A stretch of 5,412 bases of DNA from an uncultured Collinsella sp. (lineage in GTDB: Bacteria; Actinomycetota; Coriobacteriia; Coriobacteriales; Coriobacteriaceae). Below are positions 1 to 5,112 of this stretch, one piece after another. The translations under genes and the position numbers were made by a program. The stretch lies in NCBI GenBank assembly GCA_902492185.1, contig CABUKY010000124.1, forward strand, positions 1-5,412, given 5' to 3'. Below the pieces are notes generated by a model. It did not search any database and was not told the DNA's origin. It saw only the letters and a program-made list of their open reading frames with translations. Positions within the stretch are counted from its first letter, which is position 1; each line of letters opens with the position of its first letter.

Positions 1-25
1 CCCTTCCCTATAGACGAGAAAGTCA

Positions 26-1474
26 ATGGCGATGTTTAATCAAAAAAACAAGGTGACACGCGCGGACTATGATCAGTGGCGTGCCGGACAGGATGAGACG
101 GCTGGTCGCATCGCGTCCGACCCCGATAGGCTCCTGTTCCATGTGGAGCCTGAGCTTGGCTGGCTCAACGACCCCAACGGTTTGGTTCAGATTGGTGATA
201 CGTATCACATCTATCATCAATACGATCCGTTCGATGCTGCGCATGGCGGTCCAGTGCTTTGGAACCATCTGACGACAAAGGATTTTGTGACGTACGAGAA
301 TCACGGCCCTGTGCTGTTCCCCGATTCCGATTTGGATTCGAACGGAGCGTATTCTGGTTCTGCCTTTGTACGCGATGGCAAGATTCACTACTTCTATACC
401 GGCAACGTCAAGCATTTTGACCGCGATGATTACGACTACGTGTTGACGGGCCGTGAGCAAAACCAGATTCATATGGTTGCCGAGAATCCCGACGAATTGG
501 GCGAGAAGTGCATAGCTGTTGGACCGGTCGATTACCCCGACGATATCGGTACGCACGTGCGCGACCCCAAGATCCTTGAGCACGATGGTATCTACTACAT
601 GGTTCTGGGCGCTCGTACGAAAGACGACCGTGGCTGCGTGCTTGTCTATACCTCGCGCAATCTTGAGGACTGGAGCTATGCGACGCGCATTGAGCTGGGC
701 GAGAAGTTTGGCTTTATGTGGGAGTGCCCCGATCTGTTTGAGCTCGATGGCGAGCTTATTCTCGTTTGCTGTCCGCAGGGTGTGCCTGCCGATGGTTGGC
801 GTTACCGCAATCCGCATCAGTGCGTGTGGTTCCCCATCGAGGCCGATTGGGAGGCGCCGAGCTTTAAAATCGTCGGGCAGGGCATGCCCCCGATGGTCGA
901 TGCCGGTTTTGATTTCTATGCTCCGCAGTCCTTTGAGGATGCTGCAGGCCGGCGTTTGATGATCGGATGGTCGGGTTGCCCCGATGCGACGGCAGAAAAC
1001 CCGACGGTGGCGCGCGGGTGGCAGTGCGCGTTGACGGTGCCGCGAGAGCTGAGCATGCGCGATGGTAAGCTCTGCCAGCAGCCGGCGCACGAGATTGAGA
1101 GGATGCGCGGCGACTGCGTTCGCGCGACAGGCGGTGAAACCGTTGAGGAGCCGGGACGCCTGTTTGATCTTGTGGTTTCCTGTGAGGGCGCCAAGATGGT
1201 CGAGCTCGAAATCCGCAAGGGTGTCTTTGTACGTTATGCGGACGGGATGCTTACCCTCGACATGGGTGACGAAGGCTATGGGCGCGACCAAAGGTCGATC
1301 GAGCTCAGCGAGCTTCGCGACCTGCGCGTGCTTTCGGACACTACGATGGTCGAGATTTTTGCAAATGGCGGCGAGGCGGCACTTACGAGCCGTACCTATT
1401 CGCCGGCGGTTTCGGCGATGGGGTTGCATGCCGAGGGTGCGGCGTCGATGGATTTCTACCGCCTCGCGCATTAA
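26..1474 (+). CDS. scrB: GH32 beta-fructosidase, probable sucrose-6-phosphate hydrolase
   Basis: A 482-residue enzyme of glycoside hydrolase family 32, which cleaves terminal beta-fructofuranosyl bonds. For a cytoplasmic member the usual substrate is sucrose-6-phosphate, giving glucose-6-phosphate and fructose. The five-bladed propeller occupies about residues 35-340 and the beta-sandwich about 345-482. Visible motifs are WLNDPNG at 46-52 (Asp49 nucleophile), SGSA at 110-113, RDPK at 179-182 (Asp180, transition-state stabiliser), ECPD at 233-236 (Glu233, acid/base), FDFYAPQSF at 295-303 and VEIF at 442-445. No signal peptide is seen, so the protein is intracellular. Length is normal for the family. 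The start has only a weak GAGAAAG-like site just upstream, and a second in-frame ATG lies at 32. No PTS transporter or regulator gene is in the window, so sucrose-6-phosphate cannot be distinguished from short fructo-oligosaccharides. Family certain; substrate inferred. Confidence 0.93.
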   Translation: MAMFNQKNKVTRADYDQWRAGQDETAGRIASDPDRLLFHVEPELGWLNDPNGLVQIGDTYHIYHQYDPFDAAHGGPVLWNHLTTKDFVTYENHGPVLFPDSDLDSNGAYSGSAFVRDGKIHYFYTGNVKHFDRDDYDYVLTGREQNQIHMVAENPDELGEKCIAVGPVDYPDDIGTHVRDPKILEHDGIYYMVLGARTKDDRGCVLVYTSRNLEDWSYATRIELGEKFGFMWECPDLFELDGELILVCCPQGVPADGWRYRNPHQCVWFPIEADWEAPSFKIVGQGMPPMVDAGFDFYAPQSFEDAAGRRLMIGWSGCPDATAENPTVARGWQCALTVPRELSMRDGKLCQQPAHEIERMRGDCVRATGGETVEEPGRLFDLVVSCEGAKMVELEIRKGVFVRYADGMLTLDMGDEGYGRDQRSIELSELRDLRVLSDTTMVEIFANGGEAALTSRTYSPAVSAMGLHAEGAASMDFYRLAH

Positions 1475-1533
1475 CCGTGCGTGGAGCACGATTGGACTTG
1501 CCGGGCGGAATGTGTCGCAGTTGCCGCAGCGAA

Positions 1534-1562
1534 CTACCGTTTATCGTGTATAGCTACCGTTT
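1534..1562. repeat. Two CTACCGTTT direct repeats, 20-nt period
   Basis: CTACCGTTT occurs at 1534-1542 and again at 1554-1562, exactly 20 nt apart (about two helical turns). The pair lies 9 nt before the candidate -35 element at 1572. The geometry would suit an activator or repressor binding as a dimer on one DNA face. The repeats are seen; the regulatory role is inferred. Confidence 0.35.
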
Positions 1563-1571
1563 GCGGAGTAA

Positions 1572-1600
1572 GTAACACTCATTTATAAACCGTGTAAAAT
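1572..1600 (+). promoter_or_regulatory. Candidate sigma70-type promoter upstream of degV
   Basis: GTAACA (1572-1577, four of six matches to TTGACA) is followed after 17 nt by TAAAAT (1595-1600, five of six matches to TATAAT), with TG immediately before it. Transcription would begin near 1606-1608, exactly where the foldable leader starts. That agreement raises confidence, but this is a by-eye consensus match. Confidence 0.5.
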
Positions 1601-1605
1601 CTCAG

Positions 1606-1700
1606 CCAAGCACGGAGTTTTCCAGGGAGACGCTGTCCTTTGTTGTGTGCAAGGGGCGGCGTCTCTTTGGCGCTTGGGGGTCGTTCTGTAGCAGGACGGC
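1606..1700 (+). promoter_or_regulatory. Structured 5' leader or small RNA upstream of degV
   Basis: Three helices can be drawn. The outer helix pairs CCAAGC (1606-1611) with GCTTGG (1672-1677). Inside it, CCAGGGAGACGC (1622-1633) pairs with GCGTCTCTTTGG (1659-1670): 12 continuous pairs, two of them G-U, closing a 25-nt loop. The junction is asymmetric, with 10 unpaired nt on the left and 1 on the right. A separate hairpin pairs GTCGTTCT (1680-1687) with AGGACGGC (1693-1700) around a 5-nt loop. No U-run follows, so it is not a simple terminator. The layout fits a cis-acting leader or a small RNA. I do not recognise it as a known riboswitch class. Confidence 0.45.
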
Positions 1701-1751
1701 GGGCGTGTGTCACATATTAAAAAGCCAACGTCGAGATGGGTCGTGATAATA

Positions 1752-2606
1752 ATGGGCAAGTACATAATCGTGGTTGAATCTGGTTCGGATGTGACGCCAG
1801 AGCTCTGCGAGCGCTACGGCATCGTGCGCGTGCCTATGCATGTCACGATTGGTGACGAGACCGTCGAGGACGGCTCGATCGATCCGCTCGAGATTTATTC
1901 GCGCTGCAACGAGTTTGGCGTGATGCCCAAGACCAGCGGCTGTGCGCCGGCAGATTTTGCGCATGTGTACGACCGCATCCATGCCGAGCAACCCGACGCG
2001 ACCATTCTGCATCTTGCATATTCCGAGGCCACGACCTGCTCGCATCAATCATCGAAGATCGCCGCCAAGGGTCGCGACTACGTCTACTCCATGGACACGC
2101 GTTTTGTCTCGGTGGGCCAGTCGCTTGTTGTCGTCGAGACCGCCAAATACATCGAGGCTCACCCCGATGCCACCGTCGACGAGATCTTCGCCTTCGCGAA
2201 CTCCGTCATGGACCGCGTGCTGCTGGGCTTTGTTCCTACCGATCTTGCCTTCCTTAAGGCGGGCGGTCGCTTGTCCAACGTCGCATTCCTTGGCGCACAT
2301 CTGCTCAAGATTAAGCCCTGCATTGAGGTGACGGGCGGCAAGTTCGTGGCGACCAAGAAGTTCCGCGGCTCTATGCTCAAGTGCGCCCGCGCCTTTATTG
2401 ACCACATGGTTGCGAAGGGCGAGATCGACTACTCGCACATTGGCCTGGCGTATTCGGTAGGCCTTTCCCAGGAGCTGCGCGACGACATGGAAGTCTATGC
2501 GCACGACCTGGGCTTTAAGGACATTACCTGGACTCAGGTCGGCGGCGTCATCTCGAGCCACTGCGGCCCGACCGCCTTCGGTGCGGTGCTCACGCTTAAA
2601 GCGTAA
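1752..2606 (+). CDS. DegV family (FakB-like) fatty-acid-binding protein
   Basis: A 284-residue DegV domain protein, full length for the family. DegV/FakB proteins bind a fatty acid in the cytoplasm and present it to the kinase FakA, which makes acyl-phosphate for lipid synthesis. Visible family signatures are ESGSDVTPE at 9-17, the ligand-site PKTS at 59-62, FLKAGGRLS at 167-175 with the conserved GGR, LLKIKPCIEV at 184-193, and the C-terminal SSHCGPTAFG at 268-277 with a conserved His270. The region that usually reads SSxLSGTYQSA is here YSEATTCSHQS (90-100), a noticeable departure. The ATG at 1752 is chosen because it places the conserved KYIIVVESGSD strand at the N-terminus. A GTG at 1707 would add 15 residues that do not look conserved. 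The ribosome binding site is weak (GAGATGGG at 1733-1740). No fakA is in the window, so fatty-acid binding is inferred from family. Confidence 0.9.
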   Translation: MGKYIIVVESGSDVTPELCERYGIVRVPMHVTIGDETVEDGSIDPLEIYSRCNEFGVMPKTSGCAPADFAHVYDRIHAEQPDATILHLAYSEATTCSHQSSKIAAKGRDYVYSMDTRFVSVGQSLVVVETAKYIEAHPDATVDEIFAFANSVMDRVLLGFVPTDLAFLKAGGRLSNVAFLGAHLLKIKPCIEVTGGKFVATKKFRGSMLKCARAFIDHMVAKGEIDYSHIGLAYSVGLSQELRDDMEVYAHDLGFKDITWTQVGGVISSHCGPTAFGAVLTLKA

Positions 2607-2674
2607 AGGCCGCAGGCGAGCGTTCTTCAGCCTGACATCTCGACGTAGACCCCAGCCATGGTGATGGGGGATAG

Positions 2675-2747
2675 ATTAAAACGTGCCATTCTAGCCCGAG
2701 ACGTTTAAACGCAAGCACATGGGCTAGAATGGCTCTGGCATTTTAAT
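2675..2747. repeat. 73-bp interrupted inverted repeat before pflA
   Basis: Perfect 13-bp arms GCCATTCTAGCCC (2685-2697) and GGGCTAGAATGGC (2721-2733) flank a 23-nt centre that contains the 10-bp palindrome CGTTTAAACG (2702-2711). Outside the arms a second matched pair, ATTAAAA (2675-2681) and TTTTAAT (2741-2747), extends the symmetry with 3- and 7-nt spacers. In RNA either strand could form a long stem followed by TTTTAAT, so it might act as a bidirectional terminator between degV and pflA. However, the loop is large and the T-runs are offset from the stem. It could equally be an operator. Confidence 0.6.
2702..2730 (+). promoter_or_regulatory. Candidate pflA promoter inside the inverted repeat
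   Basis: TAGAAT at 2725-2730 matches the -10 consensus in four of six positions and sits in the right arm of the inverted repeat. Seventeen nt upstream is CGTTTA (2702-2707), a poor -35. The same TAGAAT appears in mirror image on the minus strand at 2688-2693. Transcription from here would give pflA a leader of about 44 nt. Tentative. Confidence 0.35.
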
Positions 2748-2758
2748 TGGTTGCATCC

Positions 2759-2772
2759 AAGGAGAGGCAAGG
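2759..2772 (+). promoter_or_regulatory. pflA ribosome binding site
   Basis: The purine-rich AAGGAGAGGCAAGG runs up to 8 nt before the ATG at 2781. It holds a full AGGAG core and a second AAGG, and it is the main reason for choosing ATG 2781 over the in-frame TTG at 2751, which would lie upstream of this site. Confidence 0.7.
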
Positions 2773-2780
2773 TAGCGCGA

Positions 2781-3599
2781 ATGGCAGAAATGACGCTTGA
2801 GGGTGTGGACGCTCGTCCCGAGGACTCTGCGTTTGCCCTTGGCCGCGTGCATTCGATCGAGACGATGGGGACGGTCGACGGACCCGGCATCCGCTTCGTA
2901 GTGTTTGTCCAAGGCTGCCCCATGCGCTGTGCGTATTGCCACAACCCCGATACCTGGTCGGTTAACGGCGGCACGATGGTGACCGTCGAGCACCTTATGG
3001 ACGAGTTCCAGAGTAACCATGAGTTTTACCGCAGCGGTGGTATTACGGTGTCCGGCGGCGAGCCGCTCCTGCAGCCTGAGTTTTTGGCCGACCTGTTCCA
3101 CGCCATGCACAATAACCACGATGGTCGTGTGCACACCTGCTTGGATAGCTGCGGCTATGCGTTCGATCCCGCGCATCCCGAGAAGTTCGATGCCGTGCTC
3201 AACGAGACCGACATGGTACTGCTCGATATTAAGCATGCCGACCCAGTCGAGCATAAAAAGCTGACCGGTTGCGATCCCGCACGCATTCTGGCGTTTGGTG
3301 ATGAGCTCGCGCGTCGCAAGATTAAGGTCGTTATCCGCCACGTGGTGGTGCCGGGCATTACCGACACGGTGGAGGAGTGCGAGAAGCTCGGTCGCCTCAT
3401 CGCTCCATGGCACAACGTGGTGGGCCTGGAAATGCTGCCGTATCACACGATGGGTGTCGTCAAGTACGAGCAACTGGGCATTCCCTATAAGCTCGAGGGC
3501 GTGCCCCAGATGGATACCGCGCGCATGCCCGAGCTGCGCAACGCTGTCATGACGGGCATGAAAAAGCGCCGCGCGGAACTCAAAAACGCTATCGGCTAG
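2781..3599 (+). CDS. pflA: Pyruvate formate-lyase activating enzyme
   Basis: A 272-residue radical-SAM protein that reductively cleaves S-adenosylmethionine to place a glycyl radical on pyruvate formate-lyase, switching on anaerobic pyruvate cleavage to acetyl-CoA and formate in the cytoplasm. The core starts at GRVHSIETMGTVDGPGIRF (21-39). The 4Fe-4S cluster motif is CPMRCAYC (46-53; Cys46, Cys50, Cys53), followed by HNPDTW (54-59). SGGEPLLQ (91-98) is the SAM-binding GGE region. LLDIKHAD (147-154) and the C-terminal MLPYHTMG (218-225) are also characteristic of PflA. It closely follows E. coli PflA throughout and carries an extra N-terminal stretch of roughly 17 residues. No pflB lies next to it, and the gene has its own ribosome binding site and candidate promoter. 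Activation of a different glycyl-radical enzyme is less likely, because the two extra ferredoxin-like clusters of those activases are absent. Confidence 0.94.
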   Translation: MAEMTLEGVDARPEDSAFALGRVHSIETMGTVDGPGIRFVVFVQGCPMRCAYCHNPDTWSVNGGTMVTVEHLMDEFQSNHEFYRSGGITVSGGEPLLQPEFLADLFHAMHNNHDGRVHTCLDSCGYAFDPAHPEKFDAVLNETDMVLLDIKHADPVEHKKLTGCDPARILAFGDELARRKIKVVIRHVVVPGITDTVEECEKLGRLIAPWHNVVGLEMLPYHTMGVVKYEQLGIPYKLEGVPQMDTARMPELRNAVMTGMKKRRAELKNAIG

Positions 3600-3613
3600 C
3601 GAGCCATTTTCGC

Positions 3614-3656
3614 TCCCCAAAGGCACTCATTGGGGACAGACTTAAATGAGTACCCC
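3614..3656. repeat. Overlapping short inverted repeats, REP-like
   Basis: TCCCCAA (3614-3620) pairs perfectly with TTGGGGA (3630-3636). ACTCATT (3625-3631) pairs perfectly with AATGAGT (3645-3651). GGGG (3632-3635) can also pair with CCCC (3653-3656). The first two hairpins share bases 3625-3636, so they exclude each other. From memory, TTGGGGACAG-type intergenic units resemble REP sequences associated with IS200-like transposases in other bacteria. That resemblance is unverified. No U-run follows, so it is not a standard terminator. Confidence 0.4.
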
Positions 3657-3690
3657 TGGGCACCAAGTTGATTGCCAAAGAGCCCCGTCA

Positions 3691-3757
3691 AGTTGCGGTG
3701 GAATAGTTCTTGTTTTTCGGCTTATGCCGCCCAAACAGGAACTATTCCACCGCAACT
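3691..3757. repeat. 67-bp near-perfect hairpin palindrome
   Basis: The left arm begins AGTTGCGGTGGAATAGTTC (3691-3709) and the right arm ends with its exact complement (3739-3757). Pairing continues through one G-U pair (3710/3738) and five more Watson-Crick pairs (3711-3715 with 3733-3737), giving 25 continuous base pairs. After a 2x3 internal loop, CGGC (3718-3721) pairs with GCCG (3726-3729) around the tetraloop TTAT. Such length and regularity suggest a dispersed repeat or MITE-like unit. A terminator is less likely: only GCGTTTT follows, not a clean T-run directly after the stem. Confidence 0.75.
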
Positions 3758-3812
3758 GCGTTTTGGGCGGAGATGCGCAACAGAATCGTGCCATTTGGAT
3801 AAATACGCTTGT

Positions 3813-3830
3813 GGTTTCTTTAAAGACACC
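3813..3830. repeat. 18-bp near-palindrome, possible operator
   Basis: GGTTTCTTTAAAGACACC is self-complementary at eight of nine paired positions, with one T/C mismatch. It is centred about 30 bp upstream of the candidate -35 at 3851, a plausible place for a dimeric regulator. Short AT-rich palindromes do arise by chance, so the operator role is a guess. Confidence 0.25.
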
Positions 3831-3850
3831 TTAAACGCCGCTGAATATCT

Positions 3851-3878
3851 TTGGAAAGAAATGCCTGCTCGGTATTAT
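3851..3878 (+). promoter_or_regulatory. Candidate promoter for the serine hydrolase gene
   Basis: TTGGAA (3851-3856) and TATTAT (3873-3878) are separated by 16 nt. They match the sigma70-type consensus at four and five of six positions. Transcription would start near 3885, giving a leader of about 30 nt. This is the clearest promoter-like element in the window. Confidence 0.55.
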
Positions 3879-3903
3879 GCTGCTCGTATATGAACGGTAG
3901 CAG

Positions 3904-3910
3904 TCAGGAG
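3904..3910 (+). promoter_or_regulatory. Ribosome binding site that supports a GTG start
   Basis: TCAGGAG ends 5 nt before the GTG at 3916. The GGAG core and normal spacing support GTG as the start. No in-frame ATG lies nearby upstream, and the next in-frame methionine falls inside the membrane segment. Confidence 0.7.
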
Positions 3911-3915
3911 ACCAC

Positions 3916-5034
3916 GTGCGAAACAACGCATCGCGGGACGAGTATGTGCCGCAGCATAGCAGCAGATATGAGACGAAGGGCACGTCTTCGCGTGGCCTTG
4001 CTGGCGCTCGCATCCGCGTGACGAAGATCGCCGCCATTGGGATGCTGACGTTGACGGTTATTATCCTCGGAATTACCGCCAAAACCTACGCGTCGGAGCG
4101 AATGGCACACTCAGATGCGTCAACGGTACAGACGCAAAACAAAAAGGTCTCTGAATCTAAAGCCACCGCAAGTCAAACCCTGTCGACAGCGAGCCTCAAG
4201 ACGAGGCTTTCGAAGGCGGACTTTAACGATATTCCCTCAGGCGATACCGTGCAGACCTTCTCACTGGTTGATGACCAGATCCCCGCCCTGGAGGATGAGA
4301 GCCTCGCCGCGCTCCAAGATGCCCTGAGTCAGGCGCAGGAGCTGGGCGATGTGGGCGTAGTGTTCTACGACCTATCGAGCGGCAAGGGCGTGACGTATAA
4401 CGCGGACGCCGAGGTGTACGGTGCGAATAGCTACAAGGCACTCTATGCGCTGTACATCTGCGAATCTCTGGTCGAGACGGGCCAGGTCTCACTCGATGAT
4501 TCCCTTGGCACCTATGGCGGCTACAACATGGGCTGGCAGACGGTGCGCGACCTGATCGAGGCCGCGGTCGTTAATTCGGACAACGATTCGTTTATCGCGT
4601 TGCGTGCGGCGTTTGACCGTGTCGGTTACGAGGATTGGATTTTCGGTCTTGGCGTCGATTACGATACCGCACTCGATCCGATGAGTGATTTCCCAACCTA
4701 CTGCGCGCGGACGTCGGCCAAATTGTGGCGCGAGATGAGTGAGTATTTGAGCAGGGGCAGTGAGACCTCCCAGTGGTTATCTGAACTGCTGTCATCAACA
4801 TCGCGCTCATTTATCCGTGATGGGATTGCCGACGAGCAGGTTTTGGTGCGCAACAAGGCAGGCTGGATAAGCGAGGATGGTTGCTATTCGACATGCGATG
4901 CGGGCCTCATCGATGTCGACGGCGACACCTACATTATGAGCATCATGACATCGATGCCGTGGAGCGATCGCTCGAGCGAGGTTACGGCTGCGATTGCAAA
5001 GGCTCTGTTTGATACGCGAGCTGTGCTGGCCTAG
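3916..5034 (+). CDS. Membrane-anchored serine-hydrolase (class A beta-lactamase-like) protein lacking the SxxK serine
   Basis: A 372-residue protein with a Ser/Arg-rich N-terminal tail (1-35), one hydrophobic segment (about 36-56) with no evident cleavage or lipobox, a polar Ser/Thr/Lys-rich linker (about 60-125) and a C-terminal domain of the beta-lactamase/transpeptidase-like serine hydrolase fold (about 126-372). The domain should lie outside the membrane. Visible motifs are YNADAEVYGANSYKALY (161-177) where family members carry SxxK, SDN at 221-223, and KAG at 314-316 in the KTG position. The SxxK position reads N171-S172-Y173-K174, so the nucleophile serine three residues before the lysine is Asn (codon AAT, 4426-4428). 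No ExxLN omega-loop motif is evident, so drug resistance is not suggested. Four cysteines (182, 263, 323, 327) fall in the outer domain. Role unknown: either a cell-wall-related enzyme with a shifted serine, or a non-catalytic relative. Confidence 0.8.
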   Translation: MRNNASRDEYVPQHSSRYETKGTSSRGLAGARIRVTKIAAIGMLTLTVIILGITAKTYASERMAHSDASTVQTQNKKVSESKATASQTLSTASLKTRLSKADFNDIPSGDTVQTFSLVDDQIPALEDESLAALQDALSQAQELGDVGVVFYDLSSGKGVTYNADAEVYGANSYKALYALYICESLVETGQVSLDDSLGTYGGYNMGWQTVRDLIEAAVVNSDNDSFIALRAAFDRVGYEDWIFGLGVDYDTALDPMSDFPTYCARTSAKLWREMSEYLSRGSETSQWLSELLSSTSRSFIRDGIADEQVLVRNKAGWISEDGCYSTCDAGLIDVDGDTYIMSIMTSMPWSDRSSEVTAAIAKALFDTRAVLA

Positions 5035-5041
5035 CGTGTTC

Positions 5042-5058
5042 GTTTGACGAGGTCAAAC
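5042..5058. repeat. Perfect 7-bp inverted repeat GTTTGAC-GAG-GTCAAAC
   Basis: GTTTGAC (5042-5048) and GTCAAAC (5052-5058) are exact complements around a 3-nt centre, starting 7 bp after the preceding stop codon. No T-run follows on either strand, so it is a poor terminator. It overlaps a TTGACG -35-like sequence, which suggests an operator. Confidence 0.45.
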
Positions 5059-5074
5059 AAAATGCTGGTACCAT
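5044..5074 (+). promoter_or_regulatory. Candidate mtnN promoter
   Basis: TTGACG (5044-5049, five of six) is followed after 19 nt by TACCAT (5069-5074), a weaker -10. The -35 lies inside the inverted repeat at 5042-5058, so a protein bound there would block polymerase. The long spacer and weak -10 keep this tentative. Confidence 0.35.
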
Positions 5075-5112
5075 ACCGTGGTTGAGAATTTCGTATAGGT
5101 TTGGGGAATGGC

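Larger units (their letters stand above)
3600..3915. other. 316-bp gene-free, palindrome-rich intergenic region
   Basis: No convincing gene lies between pflA and the next CDS. Two short open frames (3646-3834 and 3672-3893) run through the palindromes, lack ribosome binding sites and show no family resemblance. In order, the region holds a cluster of overlapping short inverted repeats (3614-3656), a 67-bp near-perfect hairpin (3691-3757), an 18-bp near-palindrome (3813-3830) and a promoter-like element (3851-3878). Together they suggest mobile or REP-like DNA inserted upstream of the next gene's promoter. Confidence 0.6.

Noticed and set aside
23..1489. 488-codon open frame on the minus strand opposite the GH32 gene
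   Set aside because: It is the antisense shadow of a clear GH32 enzyme with intact catalytic motifs. Long antisense frames arise from codon bias in moderately GC-rich genes, and its product shows no family motifs.
1476..1490. CGTGC-GTGGA-GCACG hairpin just after the GH32 stop codon, considered as a terminator
   Set aside because: Only 5 bp of stem and no T-run (ATTGGACTTG follows). Too weak to call.
1707..1751. GTG at 1707 as an earlier degV start adding 15 residues
   Set aside because: The DegV fold normally begins at the KYIIVVESGSD strand. The extra residues are not family-like, although an AGGA at 1693-1696 leaves it possible.
1736..1777. 13-codon ATG mini-frame overlapping the degV start, considered as a leader peptide
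   Set aside because: No ribosome binding site of its own, no biased composition and no attenuator-like pairing. Probably chance.
2049..2561. 170-codon minus-strand open frame opposite degV
   Set aside because: Shadow of the degV coding strand, with no family resemblance.
2650..2669. CCCCA/TGGGG hairpin downstream of degV, considered as a terminator
   Set aside because: Five base pairs, a 10-nt loop and no following T-run. The larger inverted repeat at 2675-2747 is the better candidate for any termination.
2724..3626. 300-codon minus-strand open frame opposite pflA
   Set aside because: Antisense shadow of pflA. The His/Val/Ala-rich product lacks recognisable domains and there is no convincing ribosome binding site.
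3646..3893. Two overlapping short + strand open frames (62 and 73 codons) in the pflA downstream region
   Set aside because: Both translate straight through the 67-bp palindrome, lack ribosome binding sites and have no recognisable motif; best treated as non-coding repeat DNA.
3916..5034. Reading this gene as an antibiotic-resistance beta-lactamase
   Set aside because: It lacks the SxxK serine and an evident ExxLN omega-loop motif, and it keeps an uncleaved-looking membrane anchor. A cell-envelope or pseudoenzyme role fits better.
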